Counted from the stretch's first letter, positions 1-6,251 are shown. The stretch is DNA of 6,295 nucleotides from Planctomycetota bacterium (GCA_029977045.1 JAPOLP010000357.1:1-6295), one strand, 5' to 3'. A program made the numbers and translations. Notes: generated by a model not told the origin, from the sequence alone.

Positions 1-204
1 ACCAAGTCGATGGCATCGGGTGAAATAATTTTTGATGGTGCGTTGGCGTATGCTGTCGGCGATGTCGAGAATGGCCTGCCGATCGCCAGCCAGAAACCGC
101 AGCAGCGTCCGGGGAAGCAGTTGGCCGCCGCCGTCGTGTTGCGGCACAGACTCGGGTGCTGAAACATCAGCGAGGGCAGACTCATGTTCGGCGTCGGCAT
201 CCAT
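1..204 (-). CDS. N-terminal part of unrecognised protein, runs off left edge
   Basis: Reading the minus strand from an ATG at 204-202 gives 68 stop-free codons to the edge of the window. The protein begins MDADAEHESALADVSAPESV and continues with a stretch QLLPRTLLRFLAGDRQAILDIADS. The first 25 or so residues are acidic and low in order; a short amphipathic segment follows. No signal peptide or membrane segment is visible in the part present. The ATG lies 7 bp after the TGA of the radical SAM gene, so the two are probably co-transcribed and possibly translationally coupled. The sequence before the ATG (AGTGAG) is at best a weak ribosome binding site and overlaps the end of the upstream gene. 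I do not recognise the family. The LxxFLxGxRQAI pattern resembles, from memory only, the start of some planctomycete integral membrane proteins, but too little is visible to call this. Confidence 0.6.
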   Translation of the reverse strand, partial: MDADAEHESALADVSAPESVPQHDGGGQLLPRTLLRFLAGDRQAILDIADSIRQRTIKNYFTRCHRLG

Positions 205-211
205 CGTCGTC

Positions 212-1570
212 TCACTTACTGAAACAGATCTGATCGGCTGGCGTGTTCGCCGTCTGTAGGCGACGGTCCCGTCGGCAGGTGTGAGCCGTTCTGGTGATCT
301 GTCGTCGTATCGCTGTCCGCCGCTGGTGAGCGGACGCCGAGAAGACCTGCGACAGAACTCGACGGAATCCGGCTTCGAGTTCAGTCACCGTCATGCGGTC
401 GGGCACGAAGGTGACATCAAAGAGAGAATACGAGGACCAGCCTCGGTCAGGCAGCAGGCGTCCCTCACGTTGCAGTTGATGATGCAGCACCGTGCCGGGA
501 AAGGGAGTTTGCAGAGTGACCTGAATCTCGGCGAACGGACTGTCGAGCAGAAACTCCGTCAGCGCATCGAGCGAACTGTCCGATTCGCCGTCTGCTCCCA
601 GAATGAAACAGCCATTGACGGCAACGCCTGCCGACTGGATGGCCCTCACGGCGTCCAGCATCCGGTCGAGTTCCGCCCGTTTCTGGCCCATGCCGGGATA
701 ACGAAAGACGAGCGACTCGATCCCAATCAGTATCTGCTGGCAGCCGGCCCGAGCCAGGCGGGCCAGCACATCGGGACGTTCGCCGATTCGCCAGTCGCAT
801 TCGGTAAACCATCGAGCGCCGCTCTGTTCCAGAATCTCCAGCAGTTCGTGCGGGTCACGGTTTCCGGCGAAGGTATTGTCGTCCGCCAGCTCAATCAGCG
901 GGCGCGGAGCCAGCTTCTGGATTTCCGCCAGTTCGCGGCGCACGCATGCGGCCGGCTTCTCATGAAAGCTCGATAGAAGCCGGCTTGCGGCGCAGAAGCC
1001 ACAGGCCAACGGGCAACCGGTTTGAGTCTGCAGGGTGAATCGCTGTGGCGTATGAGCGAGCAGATCGAAGCGAGGCATTGGCCATTCGGGCGTGGCTTCT
1101 CTGCTGACGGTATAGCGACGCTGCAGCTGCCCTCGACTCGCGTCATCGAGCAGTCTGGGCCAGACGGTTTCTCCTCGACCGATCACGATGCAGTCAGCGT
1201 GGCTTAGAGCTTCGTCAGGACAGGCGGAAACATGCAGGCCGCCGAGCACCGTGCGAATACCGAGTTGCCACAGGCGATCGCACAGTTGATAGGCGTCCTC
1301 AATCGACGCGGTCAGTGCCGATATGCCGACCAGATCCGGGTCTTCCTGACAGACCTTGTCGAGCGTTGCTTTGAGATCATTGCCGGCATGGAGACAACTA
1401 ACCGTCCACGGACTAACTGTTGCCCCGGCCAGAGTCAGAATGCCAAGAGCCGGAAGCTGCGACACGGCGTCCGCTCGGCCCGTCAGCCCTGGAAGCGACA
1501 TGCCGAGTTCGAGCATCTCCGGCTCTCGAACCCGGAATCCAGTCAGAGCGACGAGGGTCACATGCGGCAT
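212..1570 (-). CDS. B12-binding-type radical SAM protein
   Basis: A 452-residue protein with the layout of class B (cobalamin-binding plus radical SAM) enzymes. Residues about 35-145 form the B12-binding-like Rossmann domain, with DPDLVGISALTASI (77-90), VLGGLHVSACPDEA (108-121) and the GRGE turn (131-134). The radical SAM core has the CX3CX2C iron-sulfur motif CPLACGFC (Cys186, Cys190, Cys193), followed by the strand IELADDNTF (226-234), GIES (283-286), FILGAD (322-327) and TPFPGT (355-360). Residues 417-438 are rich in arginine. Known members of this class are methyltransferases, cyclases and ring-modifying enzymes acting on lipids, tetrapyrroles or peptides; the substrate here cannot be told from sequence. 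I see no DxHxxG motif for the lower cobalamin ligand. I chose ATG 1570 because AGGTGGA sits 4-5 bases upstream; a GTG at 1579 in the same frame would add three residues. The next gene starts 7 bp downstream. Confidence 0.88.
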   Translation of the reverse strand: MPHVTLVALTGFRVREPEMLELGMSLPGLTGRADAVSQLPALGILTLAGATVSPWTVSCLHAGNDLKATLDKVCQEDPDLVGISALTASIEDAYQLCDRLWQLGIRTVLGGLHVSACPDEALSHADCIVIGRGETVWPRLLDDASRGQLQRRYTVSREATPEWPMPRFDLLAHTPQRFTLQTQTGCPLACGFCAASRLLSSFHEKPAACVRRELAEIQKLAPRPLIELADDNTFAGNRDPHELLEILEQSGARWFTECDWRIGERPDVLARLARAGCQQILIGIESLVFRYPGMGQKRAELDRMLDAVRAIQSAGVAVNGCFILGADGESDSSLDALTEFLLDSPFAEIQVTLQTPFPGTVLHHQLQREGRLLPDRGWSSYSLFDVTFVPDRMTVTELEAGFRRVLSQVFSASAHQRRTAIRRQITRTAHTCRRDRRLQTANTPADQICFSK

Positions 1571-1574
1571 GAAG

Positions 1575-1581
1575 TCCACCT
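1575..1581 (-). promoter_or_regulatory. Ribosome binding site of the radical SAM gene
   Basis: On the minus strand AGGTGGA lies 4 bases before ATG 1570. It overlaps the alternative GTG codon at 1579-1577, which therefore would have no site of its own. This decides the start in favour of ATG 1570. Confidence 0.55.
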
Positions 1582-1839
1582 GAAGCAGAGTCTCCGAACG
1601 CCGTCAGCGTAGCCTCCCAGTGAGACAGGCATCCAGTTCGGTATTTCGACCGGATTCGCCGTGTCCGCTTCCGAAAGAAACCGGATTGCCGCAGCGCGAA
1701 CACCGGCCCCAGGAAATTTCACATTCAACGGTGGAAAGCCGCGAGGTGACGCAAGTGTCCTGCGCTCTGAAGCAGCGGAAAACCAGACTGCGCCGCATCC
1801 CTCAGTACCGCGTCCAACCAGCGATTATGACTTGCTGCT

Positions 1840-3105
1840 CTACCGTCTCCAGAACGTCGAGTCGCGGGACGCTCGATAGGTGACGTCCAGATGCGGCGTC
1901 TTCAGCGACTGTTTTTTCGTCAGCGACTGCAGAGCCGATTCGACCATGCCGCTGGTCAGCATCGTGCGTTCGACGGGGTACGGGGCCTTGCCGGTCAGGA
2001 ACATCTGCTCGGCGTTGTCCATCAGGGCGGCTGAGTAGACAACGTTCGGGTTCGGCGGCAGGTAGAACATCGTCGAGAGCGGCTGCTTGCGACCCTTGAT
2101 CCGGGCGGCGAAGTTGAAGTCCTGCACAACGCCGTTGAGCATCACGACGGTGCCGCGCGTTCCATCGACGTACTCGAAGAAGTACGCGCGAGCTTCCTTG
2201 CCCCACTCGCGAATCTGAGCCGGCGTCGGGTAACGATGGCTGAACGATTCCGGCTGATTCAGCGTCTGACTGCGCGACAGGCAGGCTTCAAACAGTTTCG
2301 GATCCCAGCCACCGCTGGGTAGCTCGCCCGAGCCCACTCGTTTCCAGAGTTCTTCGCCTTCCAGAGCGAGCACGCTGGCGATGCCGGCCTCGCCGCCTTT
2401 GCGACGTTCCATCATGCACTGCAGTGTTTCGATGGCGTGGAAGTCGTAGATGTCCTTGCTGCCGTAGGCGACGACGAGCCCCTCTTCGAGTTCGGCGTCG
2501 TACGGCAGCTCGACCGACGGCATTCGCCAGGTGACCGGCAGTGACGACCCGGCGAGAAACGGAAACTTCAGCTCGCGCGACAGCCCGACCATTTCCTTTG
2601 CCAGGTCGAAGCTCCAGGACAGGTGCTTGTCATTAAAGACCGGCACGGACCGCCCGTCCGCTCGGAAGACGTCCGTGATCTCCTTGAACAACCGATGCCG
2701 CGGGTACAGCTTCTGGCCGAATTCGTTTAGCGGATAATCCCCGTGCTCGCCGATCAGCAGCACTGCGTCAACCGCCAGCCGCTCGCCCCCGCAACGCAAC
2801 GCTTCCGCCACCGATCCATAAACCTCGAACCCGTTCTCCGCCGCCCGTCCGGCACTGAGGTCTCCCTCTGGTCGCTGATCAACGTAGGCGGAAACGACAT
2901 CGAGCCTCGGCTGATGCCACTGCCCGTTCTTTGGAAACCCGTGCAGAAACCGCTCGGCCATATGCCAGGCGTGAGTGCGATACGTCCACAACGTTGTCAC
3001 CACGGCCAGCCGCTTCCTGGCAGCCGGAGCCTGATTCGCCAGAGCCGCCAGCGGACTCAGCAGCAGCGCACCACCAGCCGTCAGAAAGTCGCGTCGATCG
3101 AGCAT
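1840..3105 (-). CDS. Tat-exported, divergent Gfo/Idh/MocA-like protein
   Basis: A 421-residue protein. The N-terminus MLDRRDFLTAGGALLLSPLA is a twin-arginine (Tat) signal: Arg4-Arg5 in RRDFL, hydrophobic core 7-22, likely cleavage after ALA (21-23). The mature part follows the order of a Gfo/Idh/MocA oxidoreductase: first strand KRLAVVTTLW (31-40), YGSVAEAL (96-103), VDAVLLIGEHGDYP (112-125), then VPVFNDKHLS (154-163) where the family has its EKP motif, and FPFLAGSSLP (181-190). Asp221 and His223 in IYDFHAIETL may match the D-x-x-H region of the second domain. The usual GxGxxG/A nucleotide-binding turn is not seen after the first strand, and EKP is replaced by DKH. It may be a non-enzymatic or altered-cofactor member exported folded to the periplasm. 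Start ATG 3105 is preferred because the Tat signal begins there and GAGGAA lies 7 bases upstream. The gene stands alone, 269 bp before the radical SAM gene. Confidence 0.8.
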   Translation of the reverse strand: MLDRRDFLTAGGALLLSPLAALANQAPAARKRLAVVTTLWTYRTHAWHMAERFLHGFPKNGQWHQPRLDVVSAYVDQRPEGDLSAGRAAENGFEVYGSVAEALRCGGERLAVDAVLLIGEHGDYPLNEFGQKLYPRHRLFKEITDVFRADGRSVPVFNDKHLSWSFDLAKEMVGLSRELKFPFLAGSSLPVTWRMPSVELPYDAELEEGLVVAYGSKDIYDFHAIETLQCMMERRKGGEAGIASVLALEGEELWKRVGSGELPSGGWDPKLFEACLSRSQTLNQPESFSHRYPTPAQIREWGKEARAYFFEYVDGTRGTVVMLNGVVQDFNFAARIKGRKQPLSTMFYLPPNPNVVYSAALMDNAEQMFLTGKAPYPVERTMLTSGMVESALQSLTKKQSLKTPHLDVTYRASRDSTFWRR

Positions 3106-3112
3106 GGGGAGA

Positions 3113-3118
3113 TTCCTC
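3113..3118 (-). promoter_or_regulatory. Ribosome binding site of the Tat-signal gene
   Basis: GAGGAA on the minus strand, 7 bases before ATG 3105. Together with the Tat signal that begins at this ATG it rules out the longer reading frame from 3195. Confidence 0.6.
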
Positions 3119-3157
3119 GTGAGCTGTTTCAGAAATCGGTCGTGCAGTCGTTGTCTC

Positions 3158-3223
3158 GTAGGGTGCGTCTGGACGCACCACCTGAGCCAGAGCAAACGCG
3201 CGGTGCGTCAAGACGCACCCTAC
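3158..3223. repeat. REP/BIME-like pair of inverted self-palindromic repeats
   Basis: Two 22-base arms, 3158-3179 and 3202-3223, are reverse complements of each other with one mismatch, separated by 22 bases. Each arm contains its own perfect hairpin: GGTGCGTC, a 2-base loop (TG left, AA right), then GACGCACC. The outer ends read GTAGG on the left and CCTAC on the right. The unit can therefore fold either as two small hairpins or as one long stem with 22 bp arms. It lies in the gap between two divergent genes, in the leader region of the Tat-signal gene. The form matches interspersed palindromic (REP/BIME-like) elements; no transposase is present in the window. Confidence 0.85.
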
Positions 3224-3271
3224 ATGACTGAGGCGTGAAAACGGAACCGGCGACGGGAGCTGAATCGCAGC

Positions 3272-3293
3272 CTGGCAGATGTCGCTCTGCCAG
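3272..3293. repeat. Perfect 8 bp hairpin CTGGCAGA/TCTGCCAG
   Basis: CTGGCAGA (3272-3279), loop TGTCGC, TCTGCCAG (3286-3293). It lies 84 bases before the start of the plus-strand beta-sandwich gene. There is no T-run after it, so a terminator is unlikely. It could be another dispersed palindrome or an operator-like site for the divergent promoters; the sequence does not decide which. Confidence 0.7.
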
Positions 3294-3376
3294 AGTTTCG
3301 TTATCAATCGTCTCAGTCAGTTTCCGTCACCGGCCACTCCCGAAACCGCACCCTCAACACCACCGAAAGCCCTCCC

Positions 3377-4009
3377 ATGAAATCACTTCTCGCAACCGCC
3401 GCCTGTCTTTTGCTGACTGCTTCTGCCATCGCTGGCGAGCCGCCTGCCAACAGTGAGCTGGCTGTTGACGACTCGTTCGACCGCAAGGAACTCGGCGAGG
3501 GATGGCACGTCAACACCGGGGAATGGACGATTGCCGACGGAGTTCTGCGGGCACGTGAGATTCCCGACCAGAACCACTCAGCCGCAGCGCGCCGCACGGT
3601 CGAAACGAAGAACGCGGTCTACGATCTGAGGTTTCGATTCGTCGAGGACGGCAAGGGCTTCCACTTCGGCTTCGATCCCGCTCCCGGTGAGCTGAAGAAA
3701 AAGGGGCACCTGTTCTCCGTCATCGTGACGCCGGAGTCGTGGAAGATCCTGAAGCACATCGACAAAGCCCAACCGAAGGACGACCCCAACAAAACGCTGG
3801 CCGAACAGAAGACGGAGTTTGAACGAGGCAAGTGGTACTCCCTGCGAGTCACCACATGGCAAACCCACGTCACCGCCAGCATCGAAGGCAAAGAACCACT
3901 CAAAGCCTCGCACGAAACGTTCGGCGTCAAAAAGCCAACCCTCGTTTTCCGCTGCCTCGACAACGGCGTCGAGATCGACGACATCAAAGTCTGGAAACAA
4001 AAGCCGTAG
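3377..4009 (+). CDS. Secreted ConA-like (DUF1080-type) beta-sandwich protein
   Basis: A 210-residue protein with a clear Sec signal peptide: Lys2, hydrophobic stretch 4-19, likely cleavage after AIA (17-19). The mature part has the pattern of the concanavalin/laminin-G-like fold seen in DUF1080 (3-keto-disaccharide hydrolase) proteins: DDSFDRKELGEGWHVNTGEW (31-50), TIADGVLRARE (51-61), alternating strands VYDLRFRFVEDGKGFHFGFD (81-100), GKWYSLRVTTW (151-161), VTASIEGKEP (165-174) and the closing strand GVEIDDIKVWK (197-207). Such domains bind or cleave carbohydrate; I cannot identify catalytic residues, so binding alone is possible. Residues about 126-150 are a charged, lysine- and glutamate-rich insert. 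It is transcribed away from the Tat-signal gene and towards the sulfatase gene. The start codon has no strong ribosome binding site. The protein is not a lipoprotein by the usual lipobox rule (TAAC at 7-10 has Thr at -3). Confidence 0.85.
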   Translation: MKSLLATAACLLLTASAIAGEPPANSELAVDDSFDRKELGEGWHVNTGEWTIADGVLRAREIPDQNHSAAARRTVETKNAVYDLRFRFVEDGKGFHFGFDPAPGELKKKGHLFSVIVTPESWKILKHIDKAQPKDDPNKTLAEQKTEFERGKWYSLRVTTWQTHVTASIEGKEPLKASHETFGVKKPTLVFRCLDNGVEIDDIKVWKQKP

Positions 4010-4122
4010 CAAACCCCGCAGGGCCGGTTCTCACCAACCACCCTCGCCGGTCTGTTGCAAGCAGCGGAAGGGCGTAAGTCCCCCCTGAGTTGTGGCAAGT
4101 CAGCCGACACGCGTTAGCGTCA

Positions 4123-4338
4123 GGTTCTCAATTCTCTGGAAAACCGCTCGGCGGCTGATGACGACTCGGGGACCATTGGGCGCAAGCCCAACGGTCCGTC
4201 GCTGCAGACGGTGAGCGACTCGCCGGCGCGGCTGATCTGGATGCTGTAGGGGCAGACGGTCTCGGGCTGTGAGATGCCCCAGTAGCATTTCCACGGAGGA
4301 CCACGCGACTGCCGAAGCCGCGCAGCGATCGATCCAGC
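4123..4338 (-). pseudogene. Stop-free stretch with coding-like codon use, possible gene remnant
   Basis: Between a TAG (4341-4339) and a TGA (4122-4120) on the minus strand are 72 codons without a stop. The central part reads PPWKCYWGISQPETVCPY followed by SIQISRAGESLTVCSDG. Nearly all codons in that part end in G or C, as expected of real coding DNA in this genome, and the residue mix (W, C, Y, I) is not the Arg/Ala/Pro mix of shadow frames. There is no convincing start codon or ribosome binding site, and the end of the frame crosses the hairpins at 4171-4211. It could be a decayed fragment of a gene, a repeat that happens to be open, or chance. I do not recognise the family. Confidence 0.3.
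4171..4211. repeat. Tandem hairpins, first with a GCAA tetraloop
   Basis: The first hairpin, 4171-4196, pairs GACC with GGTC and TTGGGC with GCCCAA around one A/C mismatch and closes on a GCAA (GNRA-type) loop. The second, 4196-4211, pairs CCGTC with GACGG around GCTGCA; the two share base 4196. The plus-strand core TTGGGCGCAAGCCCAA resembles palindromes scattered through planctomycete genomes (recalled, not searched). No T-run follows. Confidence 0.65.
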
Positions 4339-4356
4339 CTACTCCTTAAGCGGCAT

Positions 4357-5943
4357 CTACTTCTCCGTTCGCATCTTCGGCAGGTGGTCGACCAGCTTCC
4401 AGCCGGTGCGGCGCATTTCGGCGATGGTGCCTTCGCGGTACTGCTTCAGCGTCGAGGCGTGGCTGTCCTGCAGGGCCAGGTTCGTCAGTTCTTCCGGGTC
4501 GGCGGAGATGTCGTACAGCTCTTCGATTTCGCCTTCGACCAGAGCCCGGATGTATTTGTATTTGCCCTGCCGCAGAGACACGTACCAGGGAACGCCGGCC
4601 AGGTAGTAGTCCTCGTCGTTGTCCGGAACGCGGTTCGTGTCGGCTCCGTACTTGCGGGCGGTGAACGTGACCATCGTCGGGTGCGGCCAGTCGGTCTGCG
4701 GGTTCTGCAGGATCGGAGTCAGGTCGTGGCCGTGCATTTCCCACGGCAGATCGAGACCGGCGAACGAGAAGAACGTCGGGATCAGATCGACGCCCGCGAC
4801 GGGAGCTTCGACAGTGACGCCCTCCGGCAGGCGGCTCGGCATACTGACGATCAACGGCGAACGAATCGTCGCGTCGTACGGGGCAAGCTTCGTGCAGAAG
4901 CCGTGCTGCCCCCAGGCAAACCCCTGATCCGACGTGAAGACGATCAGCGTGTTTTCGTACTGCCCGGATTCCTTGAGTGCCGAGACCAGCCGACCGACGG
5001 ATTCGTCGAGAGCCTTGACGCCCTGGTGATACATGCGGACCCAGCCGTCGAGCGTGTCGCCGTGGATCGACTTCGCACCTTCGACCGTTTTGCCGCCAAA
5101 CGCACCGCCGATCATATGCGGGACGCCGTCAGCGTTCGGTTCCCAGAAACCGATCTTCTGCTGCCAGTCCGGCTTGCCCGGTCGCGGAGCGTAGATGTCT
5201 TTCGGCACCGGCACCTTCGCGCCCGGATAAGTATCACGGTGGCGGTGAGCCGGCGTGAACGGGCCGTGCACGGCTCCGTAGCAGACCCACAGATACCAGG
5301 GCTTCTCTTCGTCGCGGTTCTCACCGCGAATGAAGTCTTCCGCCCAGTTGGTGTAGTTGTCGGTCGAGTAACCCTTCGTCAGCTTCGGCGGGCCGCCGTT
5401 GGTCTCGATCAACTGATCGTAAAAGTAGTTGCCCGAGTTCGCCGGGTACCGCGGCCGGTTCCAGACAATCTGATGGTCCCAGTCGCGGTTGGCTCCGGTA
5501 TCCGTGCCGGTGTGCCACTTCCCGATCTGGCAGGTGGAGTAACCATTCCGCCGGAAAACGCTCGGCCAGAACCGGCACTGCTGCGGGTCGTACTCGCTGC
5601 CGGGGTACTCGCCTTACATCCGCATCGACTGGACGCCGAACTGGTGATGCCCGGTCAGCAGCGTCGCCCGGCTCGGCATACACCACGTCCCGATAAACGC
5701 GTGAGCGAACCGGACGCCGCGAGCGGCCAGAGCATCAATGTTCGGCGTATCGACCCAGTCATACGCCTCGGGATAGCAGCTCACCGTGCGGTGCGAATGG
5801 TCGTCCGTGTAAATGAAGAGGATGTTTGGCCGCTTCGCTTTGGCATCGTCAGCCGCGGCAGCCCGACTTGTCGGCAGAACGAGCTGCGAAGCCACTACGG
5901 CCAGAGCAGCAAGCAAGGAGAACGCACGCGATACGAGTCTCAT
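4357..5943 (-). pseudogene. Secreted sulfatase interrupted by an in-frame TAA
   Basis: A sulfatase of the alkaline phosphatase superfamily, 528 codons, hydrolysing sulfate esters, probably of polysaccharides, outside the cytoplasm. Signal peptide: hydrophobic 8-24, possible cleavage around 29-31. Then PNILFIYTDDHS (39-50; metal ligands Asp47, Asp48) and CMPSRATLLTG (88-98), the CxPSR formylglycine motif with Cys88. Codon 110 is TAA (5616-5614). The frame resumes unchanged with GEYPGSEYDP, then GKWHTG (141-146; Lys142, His144), VHGPF, FTSDQGFAWGQHG (Asp339, Gln340, His347), and the C-terminal ELYDISADPEELTNLA. All active-site elements are present but split by the stop: a 109-residue N-terminal piece and 418 codons without a proper start. 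There is no other stop or frameshift. ATG 5943 is chosen because the signal peptide begins there. Formylglycine maturation would need a separate enzyme, not in this window. Confidence 0.88.
5614..5616 (-). other. In-frame nonsense codon (TAA) in the sulfatase
   Basis: The minus strand reads ATG-TAA-GGC at codons 109-111. The flanking residues SMRM and GEYPGSEYDP are, as I recall the family, normally joined by Glu, so GAA to TAA (one G-to-T change) is the simplest origin. The frame is the same on both sides. Confidence 0.9.
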
Positions 5944-6018
5944 GGCGGATCTTTCTGTGTCGGATTCGGTCGCGAGAGGGGAGTGTCGACAGGGAAGGCT
6001 TGCCCCGGCGAGGTGATC

Positions 6019-6048
6019 TTGTCGGGCAAATCCGGGCACGACTATAAC
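6019..6048 (+). promoter_or_regulatory. Possible sigma-70-type promoter for the rightward gene
   Basis: TTGTCG (6019-6024) and TATAAC (6043-6048) match the -35 and -10 consensus at 4 and 5 of 6 bases with an 18-base spacer. It faces the start codon at 6252, and would give a leader of roughly 200 bases that contains the palindromic block. Planctomycete promoters are poorly defined and an AT-rich hexamer in GC-rich DNA can arise by chance. Confidence 0.27.
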
Positions 6049-6106
6049 GCCGCGCGACTCGGGCAACAGGGAAGCGGAACGCGCCGGGCACGGCACAATC
6101 GGGTGA

Positions 6107-6194
6107 CCGGAGCTGGGCTGAGCCTGCGAAGGAAGCCCCGGAAACGTTGCTCCCGGTCGACCGGGGCTTCGCTCGTTCCTCGCTCCAGCCCCGG
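6107..6194. repeat. Nested and competing inverted repeats
   Basis: A perfect 10 bp inverted repeat, GAAGCCCCGG (6132-6141) with CCGGGGCTTC (6161-6170), encloses 19 bases. Its right arm overlaps a perfect 14 bp palindrome, CCCGGTCGACCGGG (6152-6165), so both stems cannot form at once. Further out, CCGGAGCTGG (6107-6116) and CCAGCCCCGG (6185-6194) match as inverted arms with one mismatch. The whole is an imperfect 88-base structure. Confidence 0.75.
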
Positions 6195-6237
6195 CCACCC
6201 CGACTCACAATTCCAGGACGCGCACTCAACACGGCAC

Positions 6238-6242
6238 GGAGG
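6238..6242 (+). promoter_or_regulatory. Ribosome binding site of the right-edge gene
   Basis: GGAGG lies 9 bases before ATG 6252. This consensus site is the main support for a real start there. Confidence 0.5.
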
Positions 6243-6251
6243 CCGAATTTC

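Larger units (their letters stand above)
4010..4356. other. Convergent intergenic region with hairpins, no intact gene
   Basis: This 347 bp gap lies between the 3' ends of the beta-sandwich gene and the sulfatase gene. It holds a small ACGC-GTTA-GCGT hairpin near 4110, the hairpin pair at 4171-4211, a bulged stem 4249-4280 (GGGGCA with TGCCCC), and the minus-strand stop-free stretch 4123-4338. I see no run of T residues after any stem, so no classical terminator can be called for either gene. Confidence 0.6.
5944..6251. other. Divergent intergenic region with palindromes and a possible promoter
   Basis: This 308 bp gap separates the sulfatase start from the plus-strand start at 6252. It holds a promoter-like pair at 6019-6048 and the palindromic block 6107-6194. 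I see no gene in it. Reading the sulfatase frame upstream to an ATG at 6198 would add 85 Arg/Ala/Pro/Ser-rich residues ahead of the signal peptide, which is not credible. Confidence 0.6.

Noticed and set aside
281..976. 231-codon plus-strand open frame
   Set aside because: It is antisense to the radical SAM gene, whose CX3CX2C motif and family pattern are clear. The plus-strand product has no recognisable domain.
1802..2206. 134-codon minus-strand open frame
   Set aside because: Shifted-frame shadow of the Tat-signal gene with Arg/Gln/Ala-rich content.
3106..3195. 30-residue N-terminal extension of the Tat-signal protein from ATG 3195
   Set aside because: It would be translated through the repeat arm at 3158-3179 and would bury the Tat signal. 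ATG 3105 has its own ribosome binding site and starts the signal.
3158..3223. CRISPR array
   Set aside because: Only two copies, in inverted rather than direct orientation, with one 22-base spacer.
3578..4012. 144-codon minus-strand open frame
   Set aside because: Shadow of the beta-sandwich gene, which has a signal peptide and a consistent strand pattern.
4249..4280. Bulged GGGGCA/TGCCCC stem as a terminator
   Set aside because: A 5-base bulge and no T-run on either strand, so it cannot be called a terminator.
4357..5412. Separate 351-residue sulfatase gene starting at TTG 5412
   Set aside because: It would lack the signal peptide, the Asp-Asp metal ligands and the formylglycine cysteine. 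There is no ribosome binding site, and the frame continues upstream to the TAA.
5944..6198. 85-residue upstream extension of the sulfatase, including the palindromic block
   Set aside because: Low-complexity Arg/Ala/Pro/Ser residues ahead of a normal signal peptide at 5943. The open frame is a by-product of high GC.
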